A DNA stretch of 64,000 nt from Enoplolaimus lenunculus (lineage: Eukaryota > Nematoda > Enoplea > Enoplida > Thoracostomopsidae): positions 1 to 64,000 of the forward strand of contig JASANG010003492.1 in NCBI GenBank assembly GCA_030248215.1. Direction: 5' to 3'. The notes beneath the pieces were generated by a model. It saw only the letters and a program-made list of their open reading frames with translations, had not been told where the DNA came from and did not search any database. A program made the position numbers and the translations under genes. Positions 27,265 to 39,800 of the stretch are shown here, one piece after another. How positions within the stretch are numbered: position 1 is the first letter of the stretch; each line of letters begins with the position of its first letter.

Positions 27265-27847
27265 CAGAGTGGGATGTGGGTTAGGATTTTTCAACACGAC
27301 CCGCGCTTTACCGACGCAAACAATAATTTTTTACCCGTGGGTATACTCGTCCAAAAAAGATCTACTCTCGACCCATCTTTTACAAGCACCTGAAGTTACA
27401 CCAGTGTTTTAATGATCGCAGATGATTTCAATGAAGTTTTGCGTTATAGCTTCAACGAATTTTACACAGTAAAGTTTACTAGAAACGAGTCATTTGACTA
27501 AAAGCCATATATATGGTCAGCGCGATTTAACTCGAACGAGCACTCAGCCTGCGATCAAAGTATGAATTTTACGGTTTACAGCTGCAATAAATTTTACGCA
27601 AGATAGCGTACTAGAAACAACAAAATTTCAAACCCAACTAAATAAAGCACGTGCAGCGCCTGACCAGAAATAAAACAGACAATACAGTAGGTTTTCCACC
27701 TTAAAAGTTTGTCGCGAGTAAAAACTGAATTTTGTACCCGCGTGATAAAAATCTTTACCCGCGAGAATATCCGCGCCTGAAATTGTTTACCCGACCCGCG
27801 TTTACCCGCGGATGAGCGCGGGTACCCGCGAGTAATGTCCCACTCTG
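27265..27847. mobile_element. hAT-type element with CAGAGTGGGA ends
   Basis: Starts CAGAGTGGGATG and ends GTCCCACTCTG; exact 8-bp duplication atatcaag at 27,257-27,264 and 27,848-27,855. The right half has GCGGGTACCCGCG and related ACCCGCG motifs. No intact long reading frame. Confidence 0.85.
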
Positions 27848-27859
27848 ATATCAAGTTAT

Positions 27860-28980
27860 CTGTGTCAACAGTTAACGAGAGGTTTTCAAACCAGTAGGAC
27901 GTCAAATAGGTTGTTGGCAGACTTAGAGGCGTCAAGTTAATATTTTACCCGTTTCGCAATGTCCAGTATATGTTTTGAGTTCCAATCACCACTGTCGTGA
28001 TTATCCCAGCGTGATTTTAAATAGACATCGTACATACTTGAAGATATATTTGTCCAGATGGACAAACTGTCATATACCGCCTATATATACACTTACCGCA
28101 AAACGCTAATTAATTATTAACTAATCAAAACAATCAACACAACACTCGCACTCACGAAACGAGCGTCCACCCTGGTACGCCCCACCCACCTTACGTTCTA
28201 TCTTTTATCAGTGGGGGGTTAGCCAGGATTCTACCCTGCGGTTAATTTATGACCATTTTTTCACGTCTAATTTTAGTTCAAATATCTATAATAGTCATGT
28301 ACTGCTGTGTATATTTAAAAAATGCGTTCAGTTCGGGTGATATGGTTTCAGAGTGGACATGAACAGATTTTCGCTGACCACCGTCGTGTTCAGCGATGCT
28401 GACCCTCACACTTTGTGAGCATCGGTCATGACCCTCACAGAGTATGACGTGAGAGTGAACACACCCAAACGAGAAGTGGGTCGTTACAAGCAATATACTC
28501 AAACAATCGTATAATATCGCACGTGTTTTAATAGTCTTCTCATGGGATCAATTAAACACACAATACTACAATTATTCACTTTGGCGTTGAGAGTAAAAGA
28601 GTTTTGCAATCGGTGAGGGTATAAATCTTGAGGGGGGTGGCGTAACATAGTGTCAATGACAAATGAACCGGGTGATCGAGGTTGTATCTTCCGTCCGTCA
28701 ATTTTTAGGGAAATTAAACCGGTACTTTTATGGGTTTTAAAATAACCTGTTCGATTGTAGAGGTTTGTTGATCGCAACAAATTTTTGCCTGAGGTTTGTA
28801 AAGTCTCGAAACGAAATCTTGGGTGCTCCAGTAGGTGCTAGGGTGGAGTTTAAGGGGCGGAGCGGGTTGAATTAGGGAAAATATACTAGAGTATAAACGG
28901 TTAGTTTGGTATCGGACAGTTTTGATGCTAGTATTCGTTGCAACGAAAAATCAGACGAATAGATTTTCGATTGCAGTAAA
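27860..28980. other. Intergenic, no supported gene
   Basis: A local inverted repeat at about 28,380-28,450 (GTGAGGGTCAGCATCG-type arms) is the only structure. The minus-strand frame at 28,780-28,499 has no splice or family support. Confidence 0.45.
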
Positions 28981-28987
28981 TTTTGAG

Positions 28988-29182
28988 GACCCACGTAAAG
29001 ATCAGGGGCGGAACGTCTTTCTGTGCGACTAGAATAGAGTAAGCTTAAGCTGTAGACTTATTTTTTTGCTTGGCTTGGCTTAGATTTAGAATATGTCCAT
29101 TCTTATGCTTAGATTCAGGCTTAGGCTTACGCTTAGGAATATGCTTTTAATACTGTTCCGCCCTTGTTGTTTACATTGGCCA
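28988..29182. mobile_element. hAT-type MITE family B
   Basis: CCCACGTAAAGATCAGGGG near the start, TTTACATTGGCC end, GCTTAGG units; exact 8-bp duplication attttgag. Confidence 0.9.
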
Positions 29183-29330
29183 TTTTGAGGAAAGTTTTTG
29201 ATTCGGTGTGTCGTTAATTCTGAGTAATGTGGGTTAAATTGGGGTAAATATATACTCGGGTAACCAGGGCTAACTCAGCTTATTTTGAAACCAGGGTATC
29301 AATTATAGAAGGAGTCCAATTATGAGTGGG

Positions 29331-29693
29331 CAGGGTGTAACCGGAGTGGAAAAATGCCGGAGCCGGAGGTCAACGAAATTTGCCGGAGCCGGAGCTCAGG
29401 TGAGGCGAAATTAGGTAGTAAAAATGATGGTTAATTAGTTAATTTTAGCCAATATCTGCAATATATTGTTAAGTTGTTTGGTTTGACGCTAATTTGATGG
29501 CGAAATTTCGGAAATTCTTTCCTGAAAATCGTGACAAAAGTAATACGATAAGCGCTAAACAGACAAATTGTGCAAAATTTTACTACCGAAATTGCCTAAC
29601 CTTCGGCCAAAATTCTACCAGAGCCGAAGCCGGGGCCGGAGGCCGATTTTCTACCGGAGCCGGAACCGGAGGCAGACCTCCGGTGGTACCCTG
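29331..29693. mobile_element. Family E element
   Basis: CAGGGTGTAACCGGAG start and GGTGGTACCCTG end, subterminal GCCGGAGCCGGA repeats at both ends, AT-rich core. Confidence 0.75.
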
Positions 29694-29759
29694 AGCGGAG
29701 GTGTGTCGCTTAGAATTTTGATTGATGACGATGCTCAATGTTTCAGCTTCTGATTAATT

Positions 29760-30300
29760 TCAAGGGGCAAGACGGTAAACATTTGATGGTTATATTTCAC
29801 TTTCCCAGAATTGGTTCGTTTTGTATCAGGTAGGTCTGCTGAGCCTAAATATTCAGATCAATTAAAGTTTCCCTATTATAAACGGAAAACTCCAAGTCAC
29901 ACCATGAGATAGCAGACTTTGTTAGTAAATTGTAGCATATTTAATATCCGAAATGCGCCAAATGTTTCGTTTCAGCTGATCAACCAGCGGATAACACCGA
30001 ACTTCGCAGCCGCTGTAGTTCTTGCAAAGCCGTCTGACCATCCGTAAAGATGCTATTCGAATAATTCAGGTGGTGAAAACGTTCCGCTCCTGATCTTTAC
30101 ATGGACCAAAATGTTGAGTTTTATGCTGTAACGTTTACTTAGCCAGCACAACAGGTCATCTCTGGACGCGTTAGTAGTTTCATAAGAATCTGTTTTGCCT
30201 AATAAATGATCATTTCTCTAACTTTCAATATCATCCGCTTTTCTGGTACCCCCCAATTTATGAGCATTTGACACAGAGCAAATTTATTGAGCAAAACACT
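29760..30300. other. Intergenic, no supported gene
   Basis: Only a solo family B MITE end at 30,076-30,112. Confidence 0.5.
30076..30112. mobile_element. Solo end of a family B MITE
   Basis: AAACGTTCCGCTCCTGATC then TTTACATGGACC, without the rest of the element. Confidence 0.6.
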
Positions 30301-30301
30301 T

Positions 30302-30744
30302 AGTAGTGACCCGAATAAGAGGAGGGGACTGATATTTATTTGGCCTCTCCAGAGGGTACCCCCTGTTATTCGGTTACGGACTGTTATTTATTTTTAACCC
30401 GCTCTCCGCCACCCTTCGTTACTGATATATAGCAGGTGTTGCAACTATCCGTTACTGATATATAGCAGGTGTTGCAACTATCCGTGGAATTAAACGCTTA
30501 TTTTGTATCAAGAGCGGGAGCGACAATACAAGGTTATACTTGGAAGTTTCGAACTCAAACAATTTGGTCCTAGAGTCATTTATGCACTAGAATTAGGAAT
30601 AGTTGACATTTATGGTCTCTCATTAGGGTTTAGGAACTCTATCCGCTACGGACTCTCATATGGAATACGGACTCCTATTGATTTGGTCTCAAAATGGGGG
30701 ACCATCCGCCTCTTATTATCCACCTCTTATTCGGGTCACTACAG
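30302..30744. mobile_element. MITE family H, composite, with an internal tandem repeat
   Basis: TAGTGACCCGAATAAGAGG start and CCTCTTATTCGGGTCACTAC end. At 30,417-30,484 a 33-bp unit (GATATATAGCAGGTGTTGCA core) is present twice. Confidence 0.75.
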
Positions 30745-30872
30745 TACTGCAACAAGATACGGCATGTAAAACAAGGGTAAATAGATTGCGATCAGGATAA
30801 AATACAGAAAACTCAAAGCTAAACGTTCAATACATAATACAACACTGAAAATCGATTTAACATCAAAAATCT

Positions 30873-31053
30873 GGCCAATAAAAAGAACAGGGGTGGAACA
30901 GTATTATAAGCATATTCCTATTCCTAAGCCTAAGCCTAATCCTAAGCCTAATCCTAATTCTAAGCCTGAGACAAGCAAAAAATTAGTCTAAAGCTTACGT
31001 TATCTCTATTGCAGTCCCACAGAAAAACGTTCCGCCCATGCTTTACATGGGCC
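30873..31053. mobile_element. hAT-type MITE family B
   Basis: GGCCAATAAAAAGAACAGGG start, TTTACATGGGCC end, CCTAAG array; flanks aaaaatct / aacaatgt (6/8). Confidence 0.8.
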
Positions 31054-31059
31054 AACAAT

Positions 31060-31556
31060 GTTAGGATTAAATTTGAATTATGGAGTAAGAAAAGCCTAAA
31101 CCCTAAACCTACACTATTCTTACGCGTATGGGCTGTACAAAACCTCCAAGACTTTAGTGTACCCTCGGCCTATAGTGTGAACTTCTTATAGTCGAGCAAG
31201 TGGTTATGGCAAAAAAGCCTTCCAGCCGCCAGATTTCAGTACAAATCTCGGTTGAATTTGAAAATCAGATCAACTGGAAAATGTTTGTGCGCAAAAGTTA
31301 AGTCAAAAACAGACTTTAAGTTGGAGTTGGGTTCAACGATAATTTTGCACTGTTTCACTCAGGTCAACACTTTTAAAATATTTATGCCAGAAATGGTTCA
31401 TGAAAAATTTTCAGTTATTTCCTAATACTAAAATTGCGACAAAATTCACTTTTGTTTTTGAAAACACAATTTTTGACGTTAATTTAAGGATTCAAAGCCA
31501 CTAACTTATTTTTTAAATAAAAATAAGAAAATAAGTCTTAATATAAAAGTACATAG
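31060..31556. other. 3' flank of the vWA gene
   Basis: AT-rich; presumably holds the 3' UTR and polyadenylation site, but no canonical AATAAA is clear on the minus strand. Confidence 0.5.
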
Positions 31557-32323
31557 CTACTGTTGGTACCTTCTTCGGTTAAATTTGTAAGCTTGTGAAA
31601 CTGCTTTGCACAGCTGAGAAGCGCTGACCTGCTCGATTGCAAGCAGGAAATTGTTCAAACCCGCGGCATCAAAGACGTGATCTTCATTGTTAGAGACTAA
31701 TTGCAGCAGATCAGTGTAGCGAAGCGGTCTTCTTGGTTTTGTGACTGTTTCGTTAGTTTTCTTCGACGACTGTAGTTTGTCCCCAATTTCGTCAGATTTT
31801 CCAGCTATCGATTCTGTAGAAGCTTCTTCCGCCTCGATTATTTCACCCGTCGTTGTAGATGTTGAATAAACTTTTTCGTGTTCGTCACTCTTCTGTGTAG
31901 ACGATGTTGGCTTTCGCCGCACGCCGACGTGCTCGTTTGTGATTGGCTGTTTTGCTGGTCGTAGAAACCGTCGAAATTTATACTGTGTTTGTGTGCTTTG
32001 ATTCGTTTCTTGATTGTTGTTATTGTTGTTGCTGTTGCTGTTGCTTACGATCGATGTTGTTTGTTGTCGCCGACGCATAGAAGTTGCGTCTCTCGAGTTT
32101 GACAACAGTGTTCGTTTGCGCTGCTGTAGTGACGACGTCCGCTGGTGTTCTGTTCGACTGCTGTGGATTTGAACGTTCGTTTGTCGTTTTTGTCGTATTT
32201 CTTTGTCTTCCACTTGTTCGGTTGTTTTTCTTCGTCGCTTTGGAATCAACAAATCGCTAATGATACCAAATCGTTCTGCTTGTTTGTTACGATGCAGATC
32301 CGATAGATATGTTGGATTGTTTG

Positions 32324-32360
<37 letters not shown>

Positions 32361-32540
32361 TCCGTTGTTGACTCGATCAGTATGATTTGTCGACACTCGA
32401 GACGAAGACGAAGAAGAAAACGAAGATGAAGAGAATGAAGAGACGGAATGAGTTAAATTACTTGACTGTGGATTCAATGGCTCCAGGTGTGTTCCGGCAG
32501 TTTTGAATGTTTCTTTGAGTGACTGATGTGTTTGTTGTTT

Positions 32541-32571
<31 letters not shown>

Positions 32572-35500
32572 AGTTGTTGTTGTTGCTCATGTTGCTGATT
32601 GCTTTGTTCGACACGATTTAACCGATGCTTGGAAGATGGAAAGAACGAAAACGTCAATAATGAGATAGACGAATTTTTCGTTGCCGATGTATGATACGGT
32701 TCCACTTCCGATTTCTGTAGCCCAATTGTTTTTGATAGGCTCTGTTTCAATCTTTGTTCTTCGTTGAGTCGTTTTTCTGCTTTGTTGTTGTCTTTTACGT
32801 ATTTTTCTTTAGTTTCTTCTCGCTTACTCAATTCCGCGTCTTCAGAATCAGGTGGTTTGCCGTCCAGATCAACTCCGAAAAAGTGATCGCTTCCGTCTTG
32901 GCTTAATTTAGCTTCCAGCTCGGTAGCAAACAGCTTCTGGTTGGACTTAAGTCCTGATTGTTGAACAGTGACTGCGTACACATCAGCTTTGGTGTTAAGC
33001 AACGCTAAATGTCGTCTATCTTGGTCGGTTAGTGAATCAATATCCAGTCCGTCGGCGAAAAATATTACAATTTGTTTCGCCAGTCCGTAACGGGATCCGG
33101 CACTTACGGTCAATAAGGCGTGTGCCATTTCGAATACATTGAAAATACTTTTTGATTCTAAAATTTAAAAATAAATAATCAATGTTACTTTTAGGGCCGT
33201 AACTGTAGATTAAGCGTACTTCTATACCTCAGTCTATTAGCGTTGAAGAAGTGTAAGCCTAAGCCTAGGAAAAATATAGTCTAAATCTAAAAACTAAACC
33301 TACTGTTTTGCAGTCCAACCACAAAACGGTAGGCCAATGTAAAGAACAGAGGCGGAATAGCATTATAAGCCTATTCCTTAGCCTTAGCGTAAGCCTAAGC
33401 CTAAGCCAAGGACAAATTAGTCTAAAGCTTAAGCTTATTTTATTCTAGTTCCACTGAAGAACGTTACGCCCCTGATCTTTACATGGACCAAACGGTACGG
33501 TCGTAAAAGTAACATGAACCAGAATATAAATGAACAGTTTGATTATGGAACGTCGTTAAAAGAGGCTGGGCAGGAAACAGGCTGCTAGTAACATGAACTG
33601 AAAAACTTTCAGTAAGCATGCGGCTACTTTTTTACCAGTTTGCAAACGGAACTAAAAACTTTTCTATTTGAGACCAAAAACATTATAGCACAACTGAGTG
33701 CTTTCGCGATCCGCTTGTTACTGGACCTTATCCCAGACTCTTGAAAAATCCAAGCACTACGGAACTTTAGATCGAATTGCCAATTGTATAAAGTAACCGG
33801 ATGTCGCTTGGAAGTATCATAAATTAATTGCAGATGCATGCGTTATCAGCATTTCATCCATTGATCAGTAATCATTAGGCTTAGGTTTAGGCTTAGGTTA
33901 AGGCTCAGGAATATGCTTATACTACTGTTCTGGACGTACGCCATAGGTGCTACATACATTTGAGAATACACGGTAACATAGCTACTAATAATTAATGACT
34001 GTAATTGAAAATTTTTTCCATTAATCACAAACCTGTTTTGTTCCAAGCTGTTTGCTGAATTGCTTCATCGACAAGGTTCGGTGTAACTTTTTCGCCAAAA
34101 TCATAAGCAACTTGTGACACTTGTCCACCCTGGCAGTAATTCAATTGGCCCACGCGAGCGTTATGCCGTCCAATGGTCAGTCCGCGGACAACACGGCGTG
34201 CTAAATGATTTTGACGAGTGATGATGTCATTGAATGACGTGTTTTGAGTTTGATTCGATGTAAATGACGTAGTGCTGTTTTCCGGAGTGTACATGACGAA
34301 TAGAAGATCAATTAGGCAGCCGGAAACTGAAACAATTGAACGAATTACCACGGAGATTCATATGTTAAGTTATAATTGTTCTGCGAACAATTAAACTATT
34401 TTTATATAAATAAAGCTGGAACAGCAACGATACGTAATTTGTGCAATGTTGCAAATGATTTTTATTTTCAGATGTTGGTATGGCAAAACCAACAGGCTTA
34501 AACTTTTCAACAGAGATAAAAATCAAAATTCCGTTGTTTAGCACTAAAATTGCGTTTGGCTTCACGCTCGCGAGTTTTCTTTCACTATATTGCACGACTT
34601 TCGTTTCAGAAATGTCTGTAATTCACCAGTATGGTTGAATCGACTTACTTGGTTCATTGAATCGACCGAATAAAACTTTTTGAGACTTTAATGAATCGTA
34701 TTCTTCTTGCGTTCTGAAACAAATACGACAATAATTAACTTAAAATATATTACTTGAAAGTGAAATATACAACAAAATTAGTAACATTTTTTGTCATTTT
34801 ATAAACACATTTTGATACGATTAGCCGCACCCCCTACATCCAGAAATTACTAGAGTCTGCAAAAAATATTTATAGGGGTGTGGCAAAAATTTAATAATAC
34901 ACAATTCCTTTGGTGCTGGATATAGACAAAATTGAGGCAAGGGGGGCAACGATGTCCGTTGAGTAACAATATTCTCCCCCCCTACGCTCCTCCGTACTTG
35001 TTGGCATGACTGTAAATTCACACCGCTCTGTAGCGCTAATTTCAATTCAGCAAGCTAATATTAGAGTTCTTGCGGTTAAAATGGACACAGTTTCGTGTAA
35101 ACATTTAGTTGGTACTTTAGAATTTCTAACCAGAGTTATCGGTGTCTTTATACTATGTTTCTGGTTTTCATTCAGAGATTTAGCCTAAAAACCGGCGAAT
35201 TTTTGTCTGCGAAATAATGCTATACTTAAATATCGGGCAAAGCATGTAAAACCTGCTAAAATTATGACCCGCATTCTCAAATGTGTTTAGCACCAATCAT
35301 CAGTTAGCAATATTGCTTTGCAGTGTAACATACAGTGGCAGCTATAAATGTCCAAACTTGTCTCACATGTAGAAGCCATCAAATGCGAACCAAATGCAAA
35401 ATTTCGAAAGTTTCCATTGGCTGGTTTGAAGTTTATAAAACTTAGCACCAACTAATGATAGGTGCTACATACATTCGAGAATATGGCCACATATCTTTGC

Positions 35501-36543
35501 AGTAGCTACAAACTGAAGTAAATTCGCGAGTCAAGTTGCTGCAATATAACTTTGATTTTAGCTGTTTCTTGCATCTATAGATTAAAACTGGAACGTCCCG
35601 CATACGTATTTTAGGCAGCGTTCCCGCAGATTTGCGTATCCATATGCAAATTTGCTTCTATACTTCTAAATGCAAATTTCTGAAGATAGAAGATTGATGT
35701 TTATTGTTTCTTTGCGTTGTTATTCTATAAGACAGAGCCTGTTTGCTTTATACGTATATGTTAACATGTATGTAATTTGTATATTGTCTTGCGCAGGCAT
35801 CAATTTTGATGCATATTTTCCTCTGCGGATGGTGGATCCCGGGGTCCATCATTTCTACCGGACCCACACGGGCTAAAAAATTTATATTGGAATTAAATAC
35901 ACAATTGTCAACAAGTTTCTAGGCTTAAGTAGGGACTTGCTTGAAGAAATCCTTCCAACCGTATGCCAAAACAGAGTGTATTTTAAGAAAGTTGCACATG
36001 TGAGCAACTACGAATTACTAGTGAATTACGTATAAAAATAGCCCGAGCTGACTCTGACGTCTTGTGGAGATTTTACACTGCGTATACACGTAGTAATTGT
36101 TAATTCACAGAACATTGCGAACGAATTTATGAATACAGATTGCTCTAAGTTACTCACAGTCTATTCTATGTGACAAGGAGTTAATGATTTCACCAGCGGC
36201 GGATCCAGGAATTTCTGACAGGGGTGCCGGGTGGTAACTGTTATGAAACGCAAAAATCATAAGGCAGAAACCTTATCATTTTATAACCAAAAAATTTTGA
36301 GAGGTGAAAAAATTGTAAAGTAGGAACTTTACCATTTTATCGCAATAAAATTTCTGATGGGGGCGTACGCACACCTCCCCCTGCCCCCTCTGGATCCGCT
36401 AGTTGTTTTCACGTACTGTTTCCATGCTGCAGCGCGTTCTGCAAATAATTGTCGTGGACCAATTGTTGTTGACAATTGTTTTTGATTAGTTGAAGTTGCC
36501 GTTGTTGTTGTTGTTGTTGTTGTTGTTGTCGTCGTTATTGTTT

Positions 36544-36577
<34 letters not shown>

Positions 36578-36789
36578 CGTTATTGTTGTTTTTGTTGTTG
36601 TTGTTGTTGTTGCGGTAGTTGTTGTTGACTGAGGTTCAGGTGGTCGAGTTGTCTGTTGCGGCGTTGGAGCTTTGCACTGAGTCATTTTACGCCCAAATGC
36701 TTCTAATAAGGGGTCAATATCGCGTCCCACAAACACTCGCTTCTCCGATCTTCCAATTTGTGTTAAAGTATGTCTGAAAGAAGATTTGT

Positions 36790-36825
<36 letters not shown>

Positions 36826-39800
36826 TTAATAATGATAAAAGTAATAATAGTTATAAAAATAATAATAGTAATAATAGTTATAATAATAATAATAACAATA
36901 ATAATAATAATCGTAATGACACATGGTGTGCTACATAACAGGTAGTTTGGCAGGGCCGCTGGGCCGATGCTAGAATATTCGAAAGTTTTTTCAAATCCAA
37001 TTCGAATCAACACAAAAATTTTCTCTGACCCTTCTTTCACATTTTTCGTCTTAATATACAAAGATATTAATTGTGTAGCTCCTATTTGGTTAGATATACA
37101 GACCTAAATTTTTCAGCAGAGGCATTCAATGGTTTTCAATGAGTTACAAGCATGGTTGAAAATCCTCTAGGGTGGCCAAAATATTTCCAGGAAGGGACTT
37201 AGCCCCCTCTGGCTTCACCTTGGCTACGGACCCGTAAATATGAGGTGGAAAATTTTTTAGGAGCGGCATTCAAGGATTTGCGATGATTTACAAGCGAAGT
37301 TGAAAATTTCTAGGTTGCAAAATTTTTCTAAGCGGGGATGAGCCCCCCTCTGGCCCCACTAATCGTATTACTGTTAAGTTCAGATACATCCCACAATTTT
37401 TGATTAAGTCAACAATAAAAGCTACACTCGTTCGTCAAGTGCAGAATAGAACCAAGGTGGAAACTAGTTGATCCGACCCGTAGCCAGCTCAACTTGCGAG
37501 GGTAGGCAAAATATTGTTCAGGAGTCGCATATAAAGGTTTTCGTTGACTTATAAGCAAGGTTGAAATTTTGCTTTGGGGGGGTGTCAAAACTCTTCCGGA
37601 GGGTGGGCTGAGCCCCTCTAGCCTCGCTTCGGCTACCAGACAGCAGTTGATCCACAATGACTTACACATTTACGGGTTCGTTGACTCCAACTGCGTAAAT
37701 TTCAACACCATTCATAGCGTCCAAATCTTGTGATGGCTGTTCAACCGAGTCTTGACTAAATCCGTCGGTCATAACAACGACGTGTAACGGAACGTTTTCA
37801 CTAAAATTAAAATAAATTTTAATTAAAAGCCATATTCAAACGTTCAAGTGTAGATTAAGCGTACTTGCAAAAATATGTTCCTAAGCCTAAGCCTAAGCAA
37901 AAAATTGTAATCTAGAATCTAAACATACTCTTTTAAAGTCCTCCCAGAAACCTGGACGCCCCTTAATGTAACATGGGCAATATATACAATACGGAGTTCG
38001 ATGATAGATAGTGCATTGTTTTGGCTGTCAAGACCTACGTATAGACCAGGGCCGTAACTGCAACATAAGCATATCCCTAAGCCTAAGCCTAAGCCAACGA
38101 TAGCAAGAGTTTTCCAGGTAAGGCCGATCTTAGATATCATTTGCAAGTGGGCATCACTCAAATTTTCAGCTAAAAATACAGCTGTCTGCTGCCCATCGCG
38201 GGATCGCCCAGGCGCCTCACCCTTGAGACCGCTCCTAACCGTGGCAAATCCTTATCCCTGCGCTGTATTCAAAGGCAACTTTAACGCAGCGGAAACGTTA
38301 CCGTCGAGCTTTACGTGCGTAATCTCTTGCAAACTGCAACGCAACACCAGTTGCAGTTGTTCCGCCAAAGCTACGCATTTCGTTGACTGCATTCTCAACA
38401 TCATCGTTATTGCCAAAATTATCGAGACCAAACACAATTAACCGACGTGTATGTAATCCTGAGGCAAAATAAACCAAGCCTTAACAGGAGTTACGCTATT
38501 CGTTATATTATCTACAATACAGATAGCAAACTTTTTAAAATAATGCAGTTGCAATTAACAAAAACTTCAGTATTTTGCGAAAAAAAACGTTAGTTAGCCG
38601 GAAAATTATGATTTCTAAGCAGGGCCGGAGCAACCACCCCCATACCCCCATTTGAGAGTGGGACTGCCGCCTCTAAAGTGGCTCCCACCCTAACTGGTTG
38701 AAATAATAAGCGCTTAAGTTTTAAAATGCGGCTGGCTTCTCGCCCGATTCGCGCGCGAGTTTGGTAACCCTCACCCTGGAATTTGAAGGTAGCCACTGCC
38801 CCTGTCTGCTCCGGCACTGTTTTCAAGACAATTCGTCGCCTGGCAACTTGTCGCACAACGGTGTTCGTAAGCCTATTAAAATAGTTTTGCATAATCTCAA
38901 GCGTAATCATAAGCCTTAAGCCTAAAGTATAATGATGGGCGACGATTTGCATAGTCGATAAAATTTCGAATTACAAGCTGTCTGTTAACGTATTGTAGTG
39001 ATAATGGAAATTATAGACGTCGGCACACATGCAGTGGGGTACAGCTTGCTGTTTTCGATTTCGTAAGAAATATATCCCATATAGGAAGATATACAAAGTT
39101 AACCCTTTCTCACATGAATATCTTCTATTTCCCCTGAGACCTACTTTTATGCTAGGATTCGAACTCCAGTGACTGGAGTGGGAGGCGTATACCATCACCA
39201 CTCAGCTATAGGAGCTTGACGCTCGAGTCCGAGGGGGCTCTCACGTCTTGTGGTGATTTAGTACTTTGTATACGTGTTGCAATTGTTAAACACGGTGCGA
39301 TATATACTATTTAACGTATATACACTGCGCTGAGTTGCCTACAGGCAACTCAATGTAAGAAGGGGTTAACTACAAATGTAATAGATTATTTCAACTTTTC
39401 TTCACTGTATCCTATAATTTGCACGCCGAATATCTAGCACCCACGCTGGTGCAGGCTGTGGAAGTACCACAATCGACATTATACTCAGCGCGCGTTGAAG
39501 TGAACGGAAATTTAAAGTGTCGCAAATGAAAATATAATATTACAAAAAAAATTACTTTTAAGAAACTATGGAAGGAAAGTGTACAAAGTTTCAACCATAA
39601 CTTTGAGGACGCCCATGTATAGAACAGGGCCGGATCGTTTTCCTGCGGGGCTGCAAAAGAATCCATTTAATCGTTAGACTAACTTTTTTGCTTGGGCTTT
39701 AGGCTAAGGCTTAGGAATATGCTTATATTACTGTTCTGGCTGTGTTCTATACACTGCAAAAATGGTGAGTCAAATTGACTCTCTCCTAAATAGGCTCTGC

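Noticed and set aside
37741-38461. Exon 7 ending at GTAAAG (38,314) instead of GTAACG (38,301)
   Set aside because: Only the GTAACG donor leaves the phase required by exon 8 and restores the expected vWA helix before MTDG.
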